Origin: Roseiarcus sp963767245
Lineage (GTDB): Bacteria > Pseudomonadota > Alphaproteobacteria > Rhizobiales > Beijerinckiaceae
Length of the DNA stretch: 64,000 nucleotides
Direction of reading: 5' to 3'
Assembly: GCA_963767245.1 (NCBI GenBank)
Contig: CAVYDG010000004.1
Coordinates: forward strand, 186,001-250,000
Shown here: positions 36,367 through 45,592 of the stretch, one piece after another
How the letters are laid out: each line of letters begins with the position of its first letter
Position numbering within the stretch: the stretch's first letter is position 1
The notes under the pieces: generated by a model
Databases searched by the model: none
Told to the model about the DNA's origin: nothing
What the model saw: only the letters and a program-made list of their open reading frames with translations
Program-made: the position numbers and the translations under genes

Positions 36367-37422
36367 TCAGCTGTTGAGGTCGTCTCGCGTCACGCCGTCG
36401 AACGACAGGATGTAGTCGGGACCGAACGCTGAACCCGGCGTTTGGAAGCCGGCCCCGACTTCCCCGGCCGCGACGCGCTTCGCGGCGTCGAAGGCGGTCA
36501 AGGCCGTCAGAGCGTAGCCTTCAGGGGTCCTCAAGCGCGCGCGGACAGTTTGTCCTGCCGCGTTGCGGACCTCGCCCACCAGCGTCGCTTGTCCCGCTCG
36601 CCGCGCGGTTTCGCTCGGGCCTTCGGGCATTCTGTCGACCTGGGCCTTGAGGAAGCTCTGCATGAAGCCGAGCCCGAGAAACGATTTGACGAAGGCAGGC
36701 GTCCGCGCAAAGCGCCGGATCGCCGGCAAGGCCGCGAACTGGACCTCGATGTTGGGAATACCGGTCGAACGATACGCAGTCGAGACGTCGCCCCAGCTGA
36801 CCTGAATTGTGGGCTTCTTTCCTTTGCCGAAATCGCATGACCCCTCTTCTGCCCGGATGCGGGTGACGAGGCGCCCATGGCGGCGAAGGCGCGTGCCGGC
36901 GGCGATAGCTTCGACCATCGTCTTGGCTGTCCCTCGCGACATGTTCGCGCCCAGCGACAGATACAGCTTGAGATCATTGGCGTCGGGCAGCCGGCGTTTT
37001 AGATGGGCGGCAAGGCAGTCGCTCGGCACGACGTCGAAGCCAACGCCGGGCAAGAGCGTAACGCCTTGCGCCTTGGCTTCGGCGTCCCGCGCGGCGAGGG
37101 CTTCGAACACGTCGATTTCACCGGTGATGTCGAGGTAGTGGACGCGATTGCGAAGGCATGCGTCCGCTATCGGTTTCGACGTCGTCGAGAATGGACCGGC
37201 GACGCAGAGCACCGCCGAAACGTCCTTGATGGCGGCGTCGATCCGGCCGGAATCGCGAAGATCAAATGCGCGTGCGGCGAGGCCGAGCGGTTTGGCGATG
37301 GCTTCGACATTTCCGGGATTGCGTCCGGCCAGGATCGGGAGTGCGCCCTGGTCGACCGCAACTTTCGCGATCAGCTTGCCGGTGTAGCCGGTGGCGCCGT
37401 AGATCAGGATTTTTCCGCTCAA
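36367..37422 (-). CDS. saccharopine dehydrogenase-like NAD(P)-binding protein
   Basis: 351 residues with a TTG start chosen because ggaggg lies 8 bases before it and the Rossmann strand starts at once (KILIYGATGYTGKLIAKVAV). Then VLCVAGPFSTTSKPIADACL, HYLDITGEIDVFEAL and LPGVGFDVVPSDCLAAHLKR. This is the saccharopine-dehydrogenase/trans-acting enoyl reductase type. The substrate cannot be assigned from sequence. It stands alone. Confidence 0.85.
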   Translation of the reverse strand: MSGKILIYGATGYTGKLIAKVAVDQGALPILAGRNPGNVEAIAKPLGLAARAFDLRDSGRIDAAIKDVSAVLCVAGPFSTTSKPIADACLRNRVHYLDITGEIDVFEALAARDAEAKAQGVTLLPGVGFDVVPSDCLAAHLKRRLPDANDLKLYLSLGANMSRGTAKTMVEAIAAGTRLRRHGRLVTRIRAEEGSCDFGKGKKPTIQVSWGDVSTAYRSTGIPNIEVQFAALPAIRRFARTPAFVKSFLGLGFMQSFLKAQVDRMPEGPSETARRAGQATLVGEVRNAAGQTVRARLRTPEGYALTALTAFDAAKRVAAGEVGAGFQTPGSAFGPDYILSFDGVTRDDLNS

Positions 37423-37540
37423 ACGGCTAGCCCTCCGACAGAAACCCACAATGCCACAACGGCCGGCGGTGGTCACGGCGGAGTGACCGCAGTCATTCAC
37501 GTGCTCGGAATGGCGAGTGTCACCCGGTGAGCCACCTGGG

Positions 37541-37690
37541 ACGAGTTCCTATTGGCCGCCACCGCCCAAAATCTGCGGAAATTGGGCTCATCCCCGTCCC
37601 GGCGCAGCCTCGTCCAGATCGACTTCATCAGGATCAAGAAACGGCAAAACCTCGAGGACGTTGAAGCAAAACGACGCCCCATCAGATGAG
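37541..37690 (+). pseudogene. IS1182-type transposase C-terminal relic
   Basis: DEFLLAATAQNLRKLG, nearly the same DNA as the relic at 15745-15800 (gagttcctattggccgccac). After it the frame reads unrelated residues to a stop at 37690. No ends visible. Confidence 0.7.
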
Positions 37691-38002
37691 GCCGGGCGCC
37701 GTCCGACGCAAACAGCGCTTATCCTGCCCCCAAAAGCAAATAGTGCATTTGTCGTAGTCCACACTATCAGCGGTTTTCCCGGCAAAGACGCTCGTGCTTC
37801 CGCTATTGTCTTGAGACGGTGGGGACGGCGAGGTCGGGCAGGACACCTGCTTTCCAACTTCGCCCTCGAGCGGCAAAGGTCCGGGCGAAGCCCATTAGTG
37901 GGCGCGGGGATGCGATCCCGAAGCGGCGCACTGATGGCTACTTATCCCACGGACGAGCCAGCGGCCGAGCACAGCATGGCCATGGAGCTGTTCAGAACCG
38001 CT
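37691..38002. other. stretch without a recognisable gene
   Basis: About 310 bases with only unsupported frames. No repeat was seen. Confidence 0.35.
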
Positions 38003-38452
38003 TCAAGCCGCCGGCTCCGATCTAACGAGCGCTATCGCGCGTCCCGACCGTGGCTTATGGGCTTCATCGTTCTCGACACGCAAGCTGGCCGCGACTGCGC
38101 GGTCCGCTGCTGCCGCGACCGCCCGCTCTGCTGCTGCCGCGATTTTCACTTGATCCGCATTTGGTGGGGCATGCGCGAGCGGCCCCTCGTTGACATTCGG
38201 CAGACCGCCCGTTGCAGGAAGTCCGCGAAACTGATCGAGCCTAGCCGCGGCCGCAGCTTCGAGTTCCACGCCGCGGGTCGCAACTTTCTCCATGAACAAT
38301 GTCAGCGCCGCCTCACCGCGTCGGGCGTAGTCGTCCATCGCCTGCGACAGCGCCTTCGCAGTGGAAGTGAGGTCGCCATGGAACGCATCGCGGAGTTGGT
38401 ACAGGTCGCTCACATAGCTCTCAAATAAATCCTGCAAGGGATTCTCCTCCAT
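38003..38452 (-). CDS. helical hypothetical protein (paralogue of 51792)
   Basis: 149 residues from MEENPLQDLFESYVSDLYQL; ggaggcagtagcaacgaaggc precedes the ATG. Strongly helical N-terminal 80 residues (DLTSTAKALSQAMDDYARRG, FMEKVATRGVELEAAA), an Ala-rich region with AERAVAAAADRAVAAS, and a short basic tail (GRAIALVRSEPAA). The protein at 51792 is about half identical with the same layout. The amphipathic helices resemble phasin-like or coiled-coil proteins, but no family is certain. Confidence 0.7.
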   Translation of the reverse strand: MEENPLQDLFESYVSDLYQLRDAFHGDLTSTAKALSQAMDDYARRGEAALTLFMEKVATRGVELEAAAAARLDQFRGLPATGGLPNVNEGPLAHAPPNADQVKIAAAAERAVAAAADRAVAASLRVENDEAHKPRSGRAIALVRSEPAA

Positions 38453-38545
38453 GCCTTCGTTGCTACTGCCTCCAGAGAACTGATTCTCCACAAGCAAGCC
38501 TATGAAGGCCCGAGCTGAAGTGCAACCCTCAGAGAAAGAGAAATC

Positions 38546-38665
38546 ATGACACGCGATGACGAACTATGGATTGCTGCGAAGGAAGCGGCCTGCCATTTCA
38601 GGGACACGGCGGACGACGGTAAGGTGGCTTGTCGCGCAAGGAGGAATCGAAGGAGCATGGGCTGA
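38546..38665 (+). CDS. possible 39-residue protein or remnant
   Basis: MTRDDELWIAAKEAACHFRD then a charged tail. A weak ribosome site (agagaaagagaaatc) precedes it. It may be the start of a longer helical protein cut by a deletion. Confidence 0.3.
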   Translation: MTRDDELWIAAKEAACHFRDTADDGKVACRARRNRRSMG

Positions 38666-38853
38666 TTCTCTTGCGTCGGCGACACGATTGAAACACCAAA
38701 CGCCAAACGGTCGCCTCGGACCGAATGGCGTCGTGCCAGCCGCCGCTGGGCATCTCCCGTCTTTGGCAAATGTCGTTACCGGTCGGGTGTCGGTTGGAAG
38801 AAACCGTCCCAGATTTTACACTGCTCACTCGCGATCAACCAAACAGCCTGCCG

Positions 38854-39335
38854 ATGCGGAATATCTTCGACCAATACACCCAGCCGGGAAACCGCGTCAC
38901 ACATGCGCTCATGACGGCGCTCGATCAGGATCGCAAGCTCCTTAGGCTGTTCCTGCGCGAGCTGGTGAAGGTCAAGCCGAGGGCAGCCCCCAACAAACTT
39001 CAAGTTCTTGAGTAACAATATCCAGACGAGGCGGTCGAGCCCGCGGAGACGAACGAGGGTGAGCGGGGCGGCATTCCCGACGGCTGGATATTCGACGAGA
39101 AGGGATGGTGCGTCTTTCTCGAATGCAAGGTGATCTCAGCTCTGCATGCGGATCAGTTAATCCGGCATCGGCGCACCGCCGAACGCCTCGGCTTCAACTC
39201 CATCACAGTGGTCGCGGTCACGCCGACGATTGTCACCGCGTCGATGCCGGAAGGGACCGTAAGTCTGGAATGGCGCAACATTTATGCGTGGCTCCGGCGG
39301 CACGAATTGGCGGGGGCGCCATGGGCTGGATACGC
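38854..39335 (+). pseudogene. PD-(D/E)XK nuclease-like protein with in-frame stop
   Basis: Frame 1: MRNIFDQYTQPGNRVTHALM ... KLLRLFLRELVKVKP ... LQVLE, then TAA at 39013-39015. The same frame continues with QYPDEAVEPAETNEGERGGI, PDGWIFDEKGWCVFLECKV (PD then ExK nuclease motif), HADQLIRHRRTAERLGFNSI and LEWRNIYAWLRRHE. The stop replaces what is probably a Gln codon. Homology ends near 39330, where the glucosidase fragment begins on the other strand. The family looks like a restriction or defence-type nuclease, but that is inference. Dead: a nonsense codon and no C-terminus. Confidence 0.65.
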
Positions 39336-39339
39336 CGCT

Positions 39340-40369
39340 GTCGCCGGGCAGCAAGGATCGCATCAAAGTCGAGGAACGGTTCCACGGCAGAGCCGTCAAG
39401 TCTCCAACGCAAGCGAATCGACGCACTCGCTCCGGCCGATAGCCTCAGGCGGACGTGAGCGGCGACTTTGCTGCCCTCATCGGCAGCACTGATAGCCTCG
39501 CGCCTACCGGCGATTATGAAATCGTTGATTCCATCTTTGAATGGGCCCGGCGCCTCGACGCCGAACAGGAGCGGCAGGTTGGTCTCGTTCTCACAAAAAA
39601 GCAGCTCAGCAGAGCAATCGATGCTCCAGCGCCTGGTTCTTTTGCCTGGCGGGAATGCGAGCACATCGGCCATGCCAGCCTTGCGCAGCCACGGACGATC
39701 CGCGGCGCCGTTCCAAGACCACGTGTTGCGCGCCCAAAGCTGGGGCAGAACATGGAGCACAGCAGATTCTTGAGCTGCGTTCTCGATCGAGATCAGCATC
39801 AAGATGTCATCGGGATCCGCATTCGCAAATTCAATTGTAACGTCGAAGAACCGAGCGCCGCTGAAAACCCCCGTATCGACGAGTTCGAACTCCAACTCCC
39901 GGTGAGAACGCAGCTTGTTGACGCTTACAAGTTCCGCATAGGGAAACGGATCCTGCGGATAGCGGTAGACCATTTTTTGATAGGAGTGAGTCGGAGTAGC
40001 GTCGACAAAGTGATAGACTTCTTTGACGTCTTCACCATGGTTCCCTTCCCCACCGCCCAGCCCAAAAAGGCGTTCTTTTAGAATCGCGTCCTTGCCATTC
40101 CAAAGCGCCAAGCCCAGGCACCAACGCATAGCCTCGTCGCAGAATCCCGCGAGGCCATCCTCTCCCCAACGATAGGCGCGACTATGCGCATGCTTGAACG
40201 GAAAGAATGTCCAAGCTTCCCCGTTGGCGCTGTAGTCTTCGCGGACGGTCCCCCATTGGCGCTCTGCCAGATAAGGCCCCCATTTCCGCCACGGCGTCCC
40301 CGTCGCGATCTCTTTGAGCCTTCGGCCTTCGGCAGTGTCGAAGAGGCCGTGAAGTCCACGGGGTCGCAC
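39340..40369 (-). pseudogene. glucosidase (GH63-like), N-terminal third
   Basis: The frame reads TAEGRRLKEIATGTPWRKWG, YLAERQWGTVREDYSANGEA, YRWGEDGLAGFCDEAMRWCL, LWNGKDAILKERLFGLGGGE, YHFVDATPTHSYQKMVYRYP and LPQLWARNTWSWN. This is the N-terminal beta domain of the large MGH1-type/GH63-like glucosidases (about 880 residues, usually linked to trehalose or glycogen metabolism). Homology stops near 39340 (FDAILAARR), so the catalytic barrel is missing. GTG start with ggagaggtc. Non-functional remnant. Confidence 0.75.
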
Positions 40370-40441
40370 GACCTCTCCTGTTCGCGGTGAATTTCAGACA
40401 TCGTCGTCAGCGATTGTCCGACAACGTATCGCTGTGGCTCT

Positions 40442-40645
40442 CTACTTCGGAGAGCGTCGCGGTTTATCGGCCATCTGATCAGTGGGAGAGCCGGGCCTAT
40501 CTCGTCGCTCGGCTTCTTGGATCTCTGCAACGGTCTGATGCCAGTGATCCTCAGCAAGGCCGTCGGGCTGCCCTTCATCCAGCCAGATCATGTACGCGCG
40601 GTGTCGAATTTCTTCATTGTCTTTGTCGACAGTCAATTCTGTCAT
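40442..40645 (-). CDS. DUF2934 protein
   Basis: 67 residues: EEIRHRAYMIWLDEGQPDGL then AEDHWHQTVAEIQEAERR, the DUF2934 signature (RAYxLWExxGxPxGxxxxHW). Short soluble protein of unknown function, common near stress and glycogen genes. The original upstream region is replaced by an IstB relic from 40650 on, so the native promoter and ribosome site may be lost. Confidence 0.75.
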   Translation of the reverse strand: MTELTVDKDNEEIRHRAYMIWLDEGQPDGLAEDHWHQTVAEIQEAERRDRPGSPTDQMADKPRRSPK

Positions 40646-40649
40646 CTCC

Positions 40650-40849
40650 TGGAAATCCTTGAAGAGCGCTATGGACGCCGCTCCACGGTGATCACCTCCC
40701 AGCTTCCGATCGACCGTTGGCACGAAATCATCGGCGATCCCACCTACGCCGACGCCATCCTGGACCGTCTCATCCATAACGCTCATCGCATCGAACTCGC
40801 CGGCGAAAGCCTACGTCGGACACAAGCAAAGCAATCAAGGAAGGCTTGA
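40650..40849 (+). pseudogene. IstB (IS21 helper ATPase) C-terminal relic
   Basis: LEERYGRRSTVITSQLPIDR, WHEIIGDPTYADAILDRLIH and NAHRIELAGESLR are the C-terminal third of IstB. No Walker motifs and no istA here. It cuts into the start of the DUF2934 gene. Confidence 0.85.
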
Positions 40850-40897
40850 CCCAACACCACAGCCGGTGACAACAATCCAGCGGCCAGCGAGGCTCGC

Positions 40898-40985
40898 GAC
40901 CCGGGCGGCATCATTCCGTTACGGTGGGCGGCATCATTCAGGAATCCCGGGCGGCATTATCCCGTTATACCCGGGCGGCTTCGTC
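40898..40985 (+). repeat. short imperfect GGCGGCATxAT repeats
   Basis: gggcggcatcatt occurs at 40910 and 40926, with further variants (gggcggcattat, gggcggcttcg) after about 30-base steps. In one frame it reads GGII-P-type steps. Meaning unknown. Confidence 0.4.
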
Positions 40986-41083
40986 GGAATCGGCAGGCCA
41001 GCCGGTCTGGCTCGGCGCGGCCGTCTTCGACGACGGCCTCGGCGTCAGCCATTACACCGGGCAAGTTCCCCAGGGGTTTTGCC

Positions 41084-41306
41084 ATGACAGATTTCGAAAA
41101 TGGATACCGGGAAGGCGTCAAGTTCGCGACGGACTTTCTGAGGGCCGTAGCCATCGCCGCCGCGTCCGAGAGCTCCCCGGAAGGAGTCGCTCCGTTCCTC
41201 GCCGAAGCGCTGAAATCCGTCGCCAAAGCCATCGATGATTCCGCTGAGAGGCTACGGTTGTCTCAGCCAATAGATCGCCGCCGCGGCGGCCGCTCGTACC
41301 CGACGC
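41084..41306 (+). CDS. hypothetical helical protein, 3' end altered by IS200
   Basis: Ribosome-like caggggttttgcc before the ATG. MTDFENGYREGVKFATDFLR then EGVAPFLAEALKSVAKAIDD looks genuine and helical. After about 70 residues the frame runs into IS200 end sequence and stops only at 41392, so the native C-terminus may be changed. Confidence 0.5.
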
Positions 41307-41814
41307 TGGGTAAGTATCCCCCGGCAAAGCCGGGGGCTTTAGGATTGGAGCCGCTCGAAGCGGCAGAAGGGGTCGCTGACGCGGCCCCTTGAATTTGGAG
41401 CCGCCCAAGGCGGCGTGTCAGCGCCAGAGGTTCATCTGCTCCAGCCTCTGATCTTCCTTCTCTTGATTGCGGATGTAGGCGCGGATGGCTTCCTCGTCGC
41501 GTCCGACCGTGTTGACGAAGAATCCCCGGGCCCAGAAATGCTGCCCCACGAAATTGCGTTTGCGCTCTCCATAAACCCGAGCCATGTCGATCGCGCTCTT
41601 GCCCTTGATGAAACCTACCTGCGACACCGCATATTTCGGCGGGATCGACAGCAGCATGTGCACATGATTGGGCATCAAATGCCCTTCTTCGACGTTCATC
41701 GGCGGAGTTCCTTTCGTGTGAGTGGCTGCTCACGTTGGAAGTTCGCTGATGGACTGCCGGAAACGTCAAACTGCTACTGCCACCCCGGCATAGCCGGGGG
41801 GTCTCCCGCTTACG
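41307..41814 (-). mobile_element. IS200-type element, internally deleted
   Basis: Both ends carry hairpins (ccccggcaaagccgggg near 41320; ccccggcatagccgggg near 41790), as in IS200/IS605 elements that lack inverted repeats and recognise subterminal hairpins. About 500 bp remain against ~700 normally. The part coding the transposase N-terminus is missing. It lies within a small gene that can be rejoined across it. Confidence 0.7.
41418..41699 (-). pseudogene. IS200-type transposase, N-terminus missing
   Basis: About 90 residues: HLMPNHVHMLLSIPPKYAVS (HUH), KGKSAIDMARVYGERKRNFV, GQHFWARGFFVNTVGRDEEA and IRAYIRNQE (catalytic Tyr). The first ~55 residues of a normal Y1 transposase are absent. 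Inactive unless helped in trans. Confidence 0.8.
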
Positions 41815-41873
41815 CTAGGCAATATGGCGGCGATCGCCTCGAACGCGGCTTGAGTGATCGCAATGCGGACCAT

Positions 41874-42391
41874 GGGTAAGGCTGTGAATTTAGGGGGACA
41901 GACGCTCTTCGCAGTCGGGGCAACGATCTCCGCCCGCCTTCTGGTCGTCAAAGCACAGGCGCTCGCTTGACGGCGGGCGAGGGACGGCTGGTCTTCCGCC
42001 GGTATCTCGCAAAAATATGGTCCGAACGTGAAGCCGACGATCCGAGGATGCCGCACAACTCAGCAAGCCGCGTAGAGCGGGCCAGATAGGGGTGTCGGAT
42101 TGCCGGCCTGGACGATATGCGCCTCAGTCGGATCGCCGGCGTGCAAGGTGAAAGCAATGCTGGGGTCGTCAGGTCGAGGTCCGGTTCGTCTCAGGAAGTG
42201 GAAGCGACGCGACGGGATCGACTTCAGAGCTTCGAGCGGCCCAGTATCGCAGGATGACGCCGGGAGGACTGGCAATGCGACCTCGTAGTTTCCGTCACAT
42301 TGGTGGTGACCGCGCGAGAGTGTGACGCCCGTCACAGCAAAGTCGGCAACGGGTTATGCTCTGATGGCGGACGACGGAAGGAGCCGTCACG
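41874..42391. other. stretch with no certain gene
   Basis: A reverse frame (42335-42060, DGNYEVALPVLPASSCDTGP ...) has protein-like composition but no recognised family or ribosome site. The last 50 bases hold the upstream region of the next small gene. Confidence 0.35.
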
Positions 42392-42520
42392 ATGAACACC
42401 CAGATGTACGACAATTTGTCCAGCGCACTTCCGATCGAGGATCGCAACAAGCGACCACTCCTGGTCGCTCTTATCGCGATTGTCGCCGCGTGGTCCGTCG
42501 TTTTTTTGCTATCGCTCTGA
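42392..42520 (+). CDS. 42-residue membrane peptide
   Basis: A strong ribosome site (cggaaggagccgtcacg) precedes MNTQMYDNLSSALPIEDRNK. The last 20 residues form one membrane segment (LLVALIAIVAAWSVVFLLSL). A single-pass inner-membrane peptide of unknown role; tiny proteins of this shape are common in Hyphomicrobiales. Confidence 0.6.
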   Translation: MNTQMYDNLSSALPIEDRNKRPLLVALIAIVAAWSVVFLLSL

Positions 42521-42812
42521 ACTCCGACCCCGTTTTGACCTCAGCGACGCGAGCCGAAGAATGAGGATCAGGCGGCGGCGGTTTGCGATTGAATGTCGCC
42601 AGGCTTGGCGAATAGTCGACCGCGCGACCTTTGGCTTTGGCTGAGCGTTTATGGGCCAAGCAGGGACCCGCAACAACAATAACCCCCATGAGGGTCCAGC
42701 TCGCGTCACGACAGGGATGCACCGGAGAGCCCGTCGAGCGCTGCCCTCGACTTGTGTTGAAGGAAGTTCAAGCTTTGGGACGGAAGGGGAGGTTTGCGCA
42801 CCAAGTCGGCGC

Positions 42813-45215
42813 TCAATCGGTCGGTTTCGCTTCCGGGAAGGTCCAACGTCCATCGAGAACTTCGGCGCGTGGCCGATAGAGCCGCACCAGATAGTTCCAG
42901 CCCGGCGCCGTCGGCAGGCAATTGTCGATCTTGCCGTCGCAACCGCCGAACTGAACGGGAACCGACCCGTCAGCGTTTGCCTTCGCGGTGATATTGTTGA
43001 GCGAATAGGCGTTCTGAGGGTTTGGCTCGAAATAGCCTTTGGCGTTATAGACGCTGATCGACCAGAAGCCGTCGACCGGCACATCCTTGACGTTGAGCCT
43101 GTAAATCGTATTGCCGTCGTTTTTGGCCGGAACGATGTTGAGATAGAGCGCGTCCTTCTCCGGATTGCCGCCCCAGGCCGAGGCCGCGCCGATCAGATGC
43201 TTGACCGAATCGACAGCGCCCCTCGGCCCGAACATTACCTTGGTGTCCGGCAAGGTCGTGGCCAGCATGAGAAGCCCGTCGCGCGCCGTCTTTTGGCTCG
43301 CCTGATCCCATTGCGGCGTCACGAACTTGCCCGGTCCGCCGGGCTGATCGACCTTGATCGCATCCTGGAGAGCGTGAACGGCCTCGAGGTCCTTCGGATC
43401 GTCCGGGTTGACCAGGGCCCGAACCGCAACCAGGACATAGCGTGTTCCGATCTTCTCTTCGGTAAGCGTGCGCGTCCCGGCGCCGTAATCGACCTCGGGC
43501 GTATATTCGTCCTCGTCGATGACCTGCATCGACATGAACCGCTTGCCTGCGTTGGGCAGCGTGATCGTCACCGGACCGGCGTCGAGATCGAACACCGCCG
43601 ACGAATAGAGCGTATCGCGGTTGAGCCGGATGACGGTCTGGTTGTCGATCGCCGCCGGCTCGCGGCGGTGATTGAACTTGCCGAAGCCGCCGTCTTTGAC
43701 GATGTGGCCAAAATTGAGGTCGCTCTCGGCGCGAACGAAGTTCTCTGGCGTGACGGGACAGGTAATCACTGTTGGTTCGAATTTCTCCCCCGCGGAGGCA
43801 ACCTTTTCGATGTCGGGCAGCTTCCATGTTTTTTCAAACAGCGGCTCCTTGGGTCCGTAGAAGCGAAAGAGGACCTCGAATTGTCCCTCGCCACTTGTGG
43901 GTATCCAATTCGTCTCCTCGCCGTCGTGATTTCTCGGTCCAAAGTAGAGATCGACGGAGCCGTCGCAATTGACCTGAAGGTCAGGGTTCTGGGAGGAACG
44001 ACTAAATCGCTCCATGTCGCGGATGAAGGCGTGGGTGGCTCTGTCGTATATCGTCGCCGACCAGTACTGCGTGACTGGGGCCTTGGCCGGCACGGCGAGG
44101 TGATAGCTGCTGGCCTTATCCAGCGCATTGCCGTCCTTATCCTTGAGATTCATCAGGTAGAGCTGTCCGCCCTCCAGATGCTTGATGCCGATGAGGGCGA
44201 TGGAAGAGGCGACGCCGCGTCCATCAACGGGATAGCTGTCGGGTTTCGCGAAGCCGGTGGACGTGCCGTCGACCACTTCTTTGACCCCTTCAGACGACGC
44301 CGGTAACGCCCAGTGGGTCGCTTCAAAGTACGGAGGTGAAAGGAGGGTCTCTAATCGGGCGTCGAGCCAAGCGTTGGCTTCACGAGCGCCGCTTTCGAGC
44401 AACTCCTTCGTCTTCGGGGTGGGACTGAACGGCTTGCCCTTCTCAATTCCAAGGGACTTGAGCTGGTCAATCATCGCTTTGTCCCGTTCCAGCCAGGGCT
44501 CGGTCTGGACGATACGATCGAGCGACTGAAAGTAACTGAGATCGTAGGGAATGGCGCCGTCGAAAACCACATCTGTTGCATCCACGAACACCGTCGACGG
44601 CGGTCTTGCGGCTTGCGTTAGAGGATAAAGTTTGGCCCGCTTGCCGTACGCGACGGCTTTAGCGATGTCGGCATCAGTCCCGCCCCGGAGAACGGAGCGC
44701 AGCAGAGCGAAACCGCCATAAGTTTCGGAGGGAAGCGCGATGTAACCCTTAGGAACCTTGTCCTTATAGTCCGGCGGCAAAATCAGGAACTTGCCGCCCT
44801 TGCCTTTGTCGACGGCGTCTGGGCCCACGTCCTCAAGGGGCACCTGCCACACATTGTCGACGCTGCCGGTAATCGAGCCCTCGTCGGTGGCGGGCGGAAT
44901 TTCAAGCACCATCGGACCCGCGCGCGTATTGAAGAAGGGCATCAGGTAGACGGCGTCAGGATTGGGGGTGAGCGTCTGGTTCTTCCAACTCGGCAGGCGG
45001 GACCAATACACAATCTGGTTTTCCGCGCTCTTTGCTTCATAAATCGCTGCCTGTCGCATGAGATCGGAGCTGACAGCAGGCATGCCCCATATGACCGCTT
45101 CGACAGCACGGCGCTCGATCGTACGTCGGGTCAACTCATCGGCGGAGAAAGGCTGTGCGGTTGCCTGTTGCGCCAACCCCGCTAGAGCCAACCCCGCTAC
45201 CAATGCCCTCAACAT
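42813..45215 (-). CDS. exported DUF1254/DUF1214 protein with a second domain set
   Basis: 800 residues. Ribosome site agaggaggcgcgcc fixes the ATG; signal peptide to about 22 (ends QQATAQ). First half: DUF1254 (about 40-200; IWGMPAVSSDLMRQAA, YLMPFFNTRAGPMVLEIPPA) and DUF1214 (about 340-470; YLMNLKDKDGNALD, YWSATIYDRATHAFI). Second half (about 480-800) repeats the theme: VTPENFVRAESDLNFG, IRLNRDTLYSSAVFDLDAG, then YRLNVKDVPVDGFWSISVYN. So two related units are fused. Periplasmic. These domains occur in unknown envelope proteins, and no enzyme activity is established. Intact, with a long intergenic region on both sides. Confidence 0.88.
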   Translation of the reverse strand: MLRALVAGLALAGLAQQATAQPFSADELTRRTIERRAVEAVIWGMPAVSSDLMRQAAIYEAKSAENQIVYWSRLPSWKNQTLTPNPDAVYLMPFFNTRAGPMVLEIPPATDEGSITGSVDNVWQVPLEDVGPDAVDKGKGGKFLILPPDYKDKVPKGYIALPSETYGGFALLRSVLRGGTDADIAKAVAYGKRAKLYPLTQAARPPSTVFVDATDVVFDGAIPYDLSYFQSLDRIVQTEPWLERDKAMIDQLKSLGIEKGKPFSPTPKTKELLESGAREANAWLDARLETLLSPPYFEATHWALPASSEGVKEVVDGTSTGFAKPDSYPVDGRGVASSIALIGIKHLEGGQLYLMNLKDKDGNALDKASSYHLAVPAKAPVTQYWSATIYDRATHAFIRDMERFSRSSQNPDLQVNCDGSVDLYFGPRNHDGEETNWIPTSGEGQFEVLFRFYGPKEPLFEKTWKLPDIEKVASAGEKFEPTVITCPVTPENFVRAESDLNFGHIVKDGGFGKFNHRREPAAIDNQTVIRLNRDTLYSSAVFDLDAGPVTITLPNAGKRFMSMQVIDEDEYTPEVDYGAGTRTLTEEKIGTRYVLVAVRALVNPDDPKDLEAVHALQDAIKVDQPGGPGKFVTPQWDQASQKTARDGLLMLATTLPDTKVMFGPRGAVDSVKHLIGAASAWGGNPEKDALYLNIVPAKNDGNTIYRLNVKDVPVDGFWSISVYNAKGYFEPNPQNAYSLNNITAKANADGSVPVQFGGCDGKIDNCLPTAPGWNYLVRLYRPRAEVLDGRWTFPEAKPTD

Positions 45216-45592
45216 GGCGCGCCTCCTCTGCAACCAACCGGTTCGGTCGCCCGGCTTTGAATCGCTACAGTGATCCAACAAGTGATGCTCGATCGCAGCC
45301 GATCAAACGATGGATGCTTTGTTTCTACGAGAGATCCGACGTTTGCAGCGGAAACCGTCTTTTGCGAGGCAACGAATAGACGGATGGGTAGTCCGTATTG
45401 TGATCACCGCGGGGGTTTTCGAGGCAAGCCTTATCTGCTTGTAGCGGACCGATTGCGGGCCATGATCGGGCAGTCAATGGTTGCTGACTGGCCCTGGAGG
45501 GCCGTTAGTGCGGCATGAGGATCGTCGTGCCACTGTCTCGCCATCGGCTTTGTGTAAGGAGGCGGACCTCGTTTTTTGAAGGATTTCCCGTC
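45216..45592. other. upstream region of two divergent genes
   Basis: Must hold promoters of the DUF1254 gene and of the phasin. A ribosome-like taaggaggcgg at 45556 may serve an upstream start of the phasin frame. No other gene was seen. Confidence 0.4.

Larger units (their letters stand above)
41270..41873 (-). pseudogene. GPGESYS-family small gene split by IS200
   Basis: The N-terminus MVRIAITQAAFEAIAAILPS lies at 41873-41815. The codons after the IS200 (VGYERPPRR, 41306-41270) join to give ILPSVGYE, close to the LPLGSVGYE normally seen at this point of the family. The remaining part is frameshifted. A relative is intact at 17348. Confidence 0.5.

Noticed and set aside
42651..44306. 551-residue + strand frame over the DUF1254 gene
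   Set aside because: Antisense shadow of an intact exported protein with signal peptide and ribosome site.
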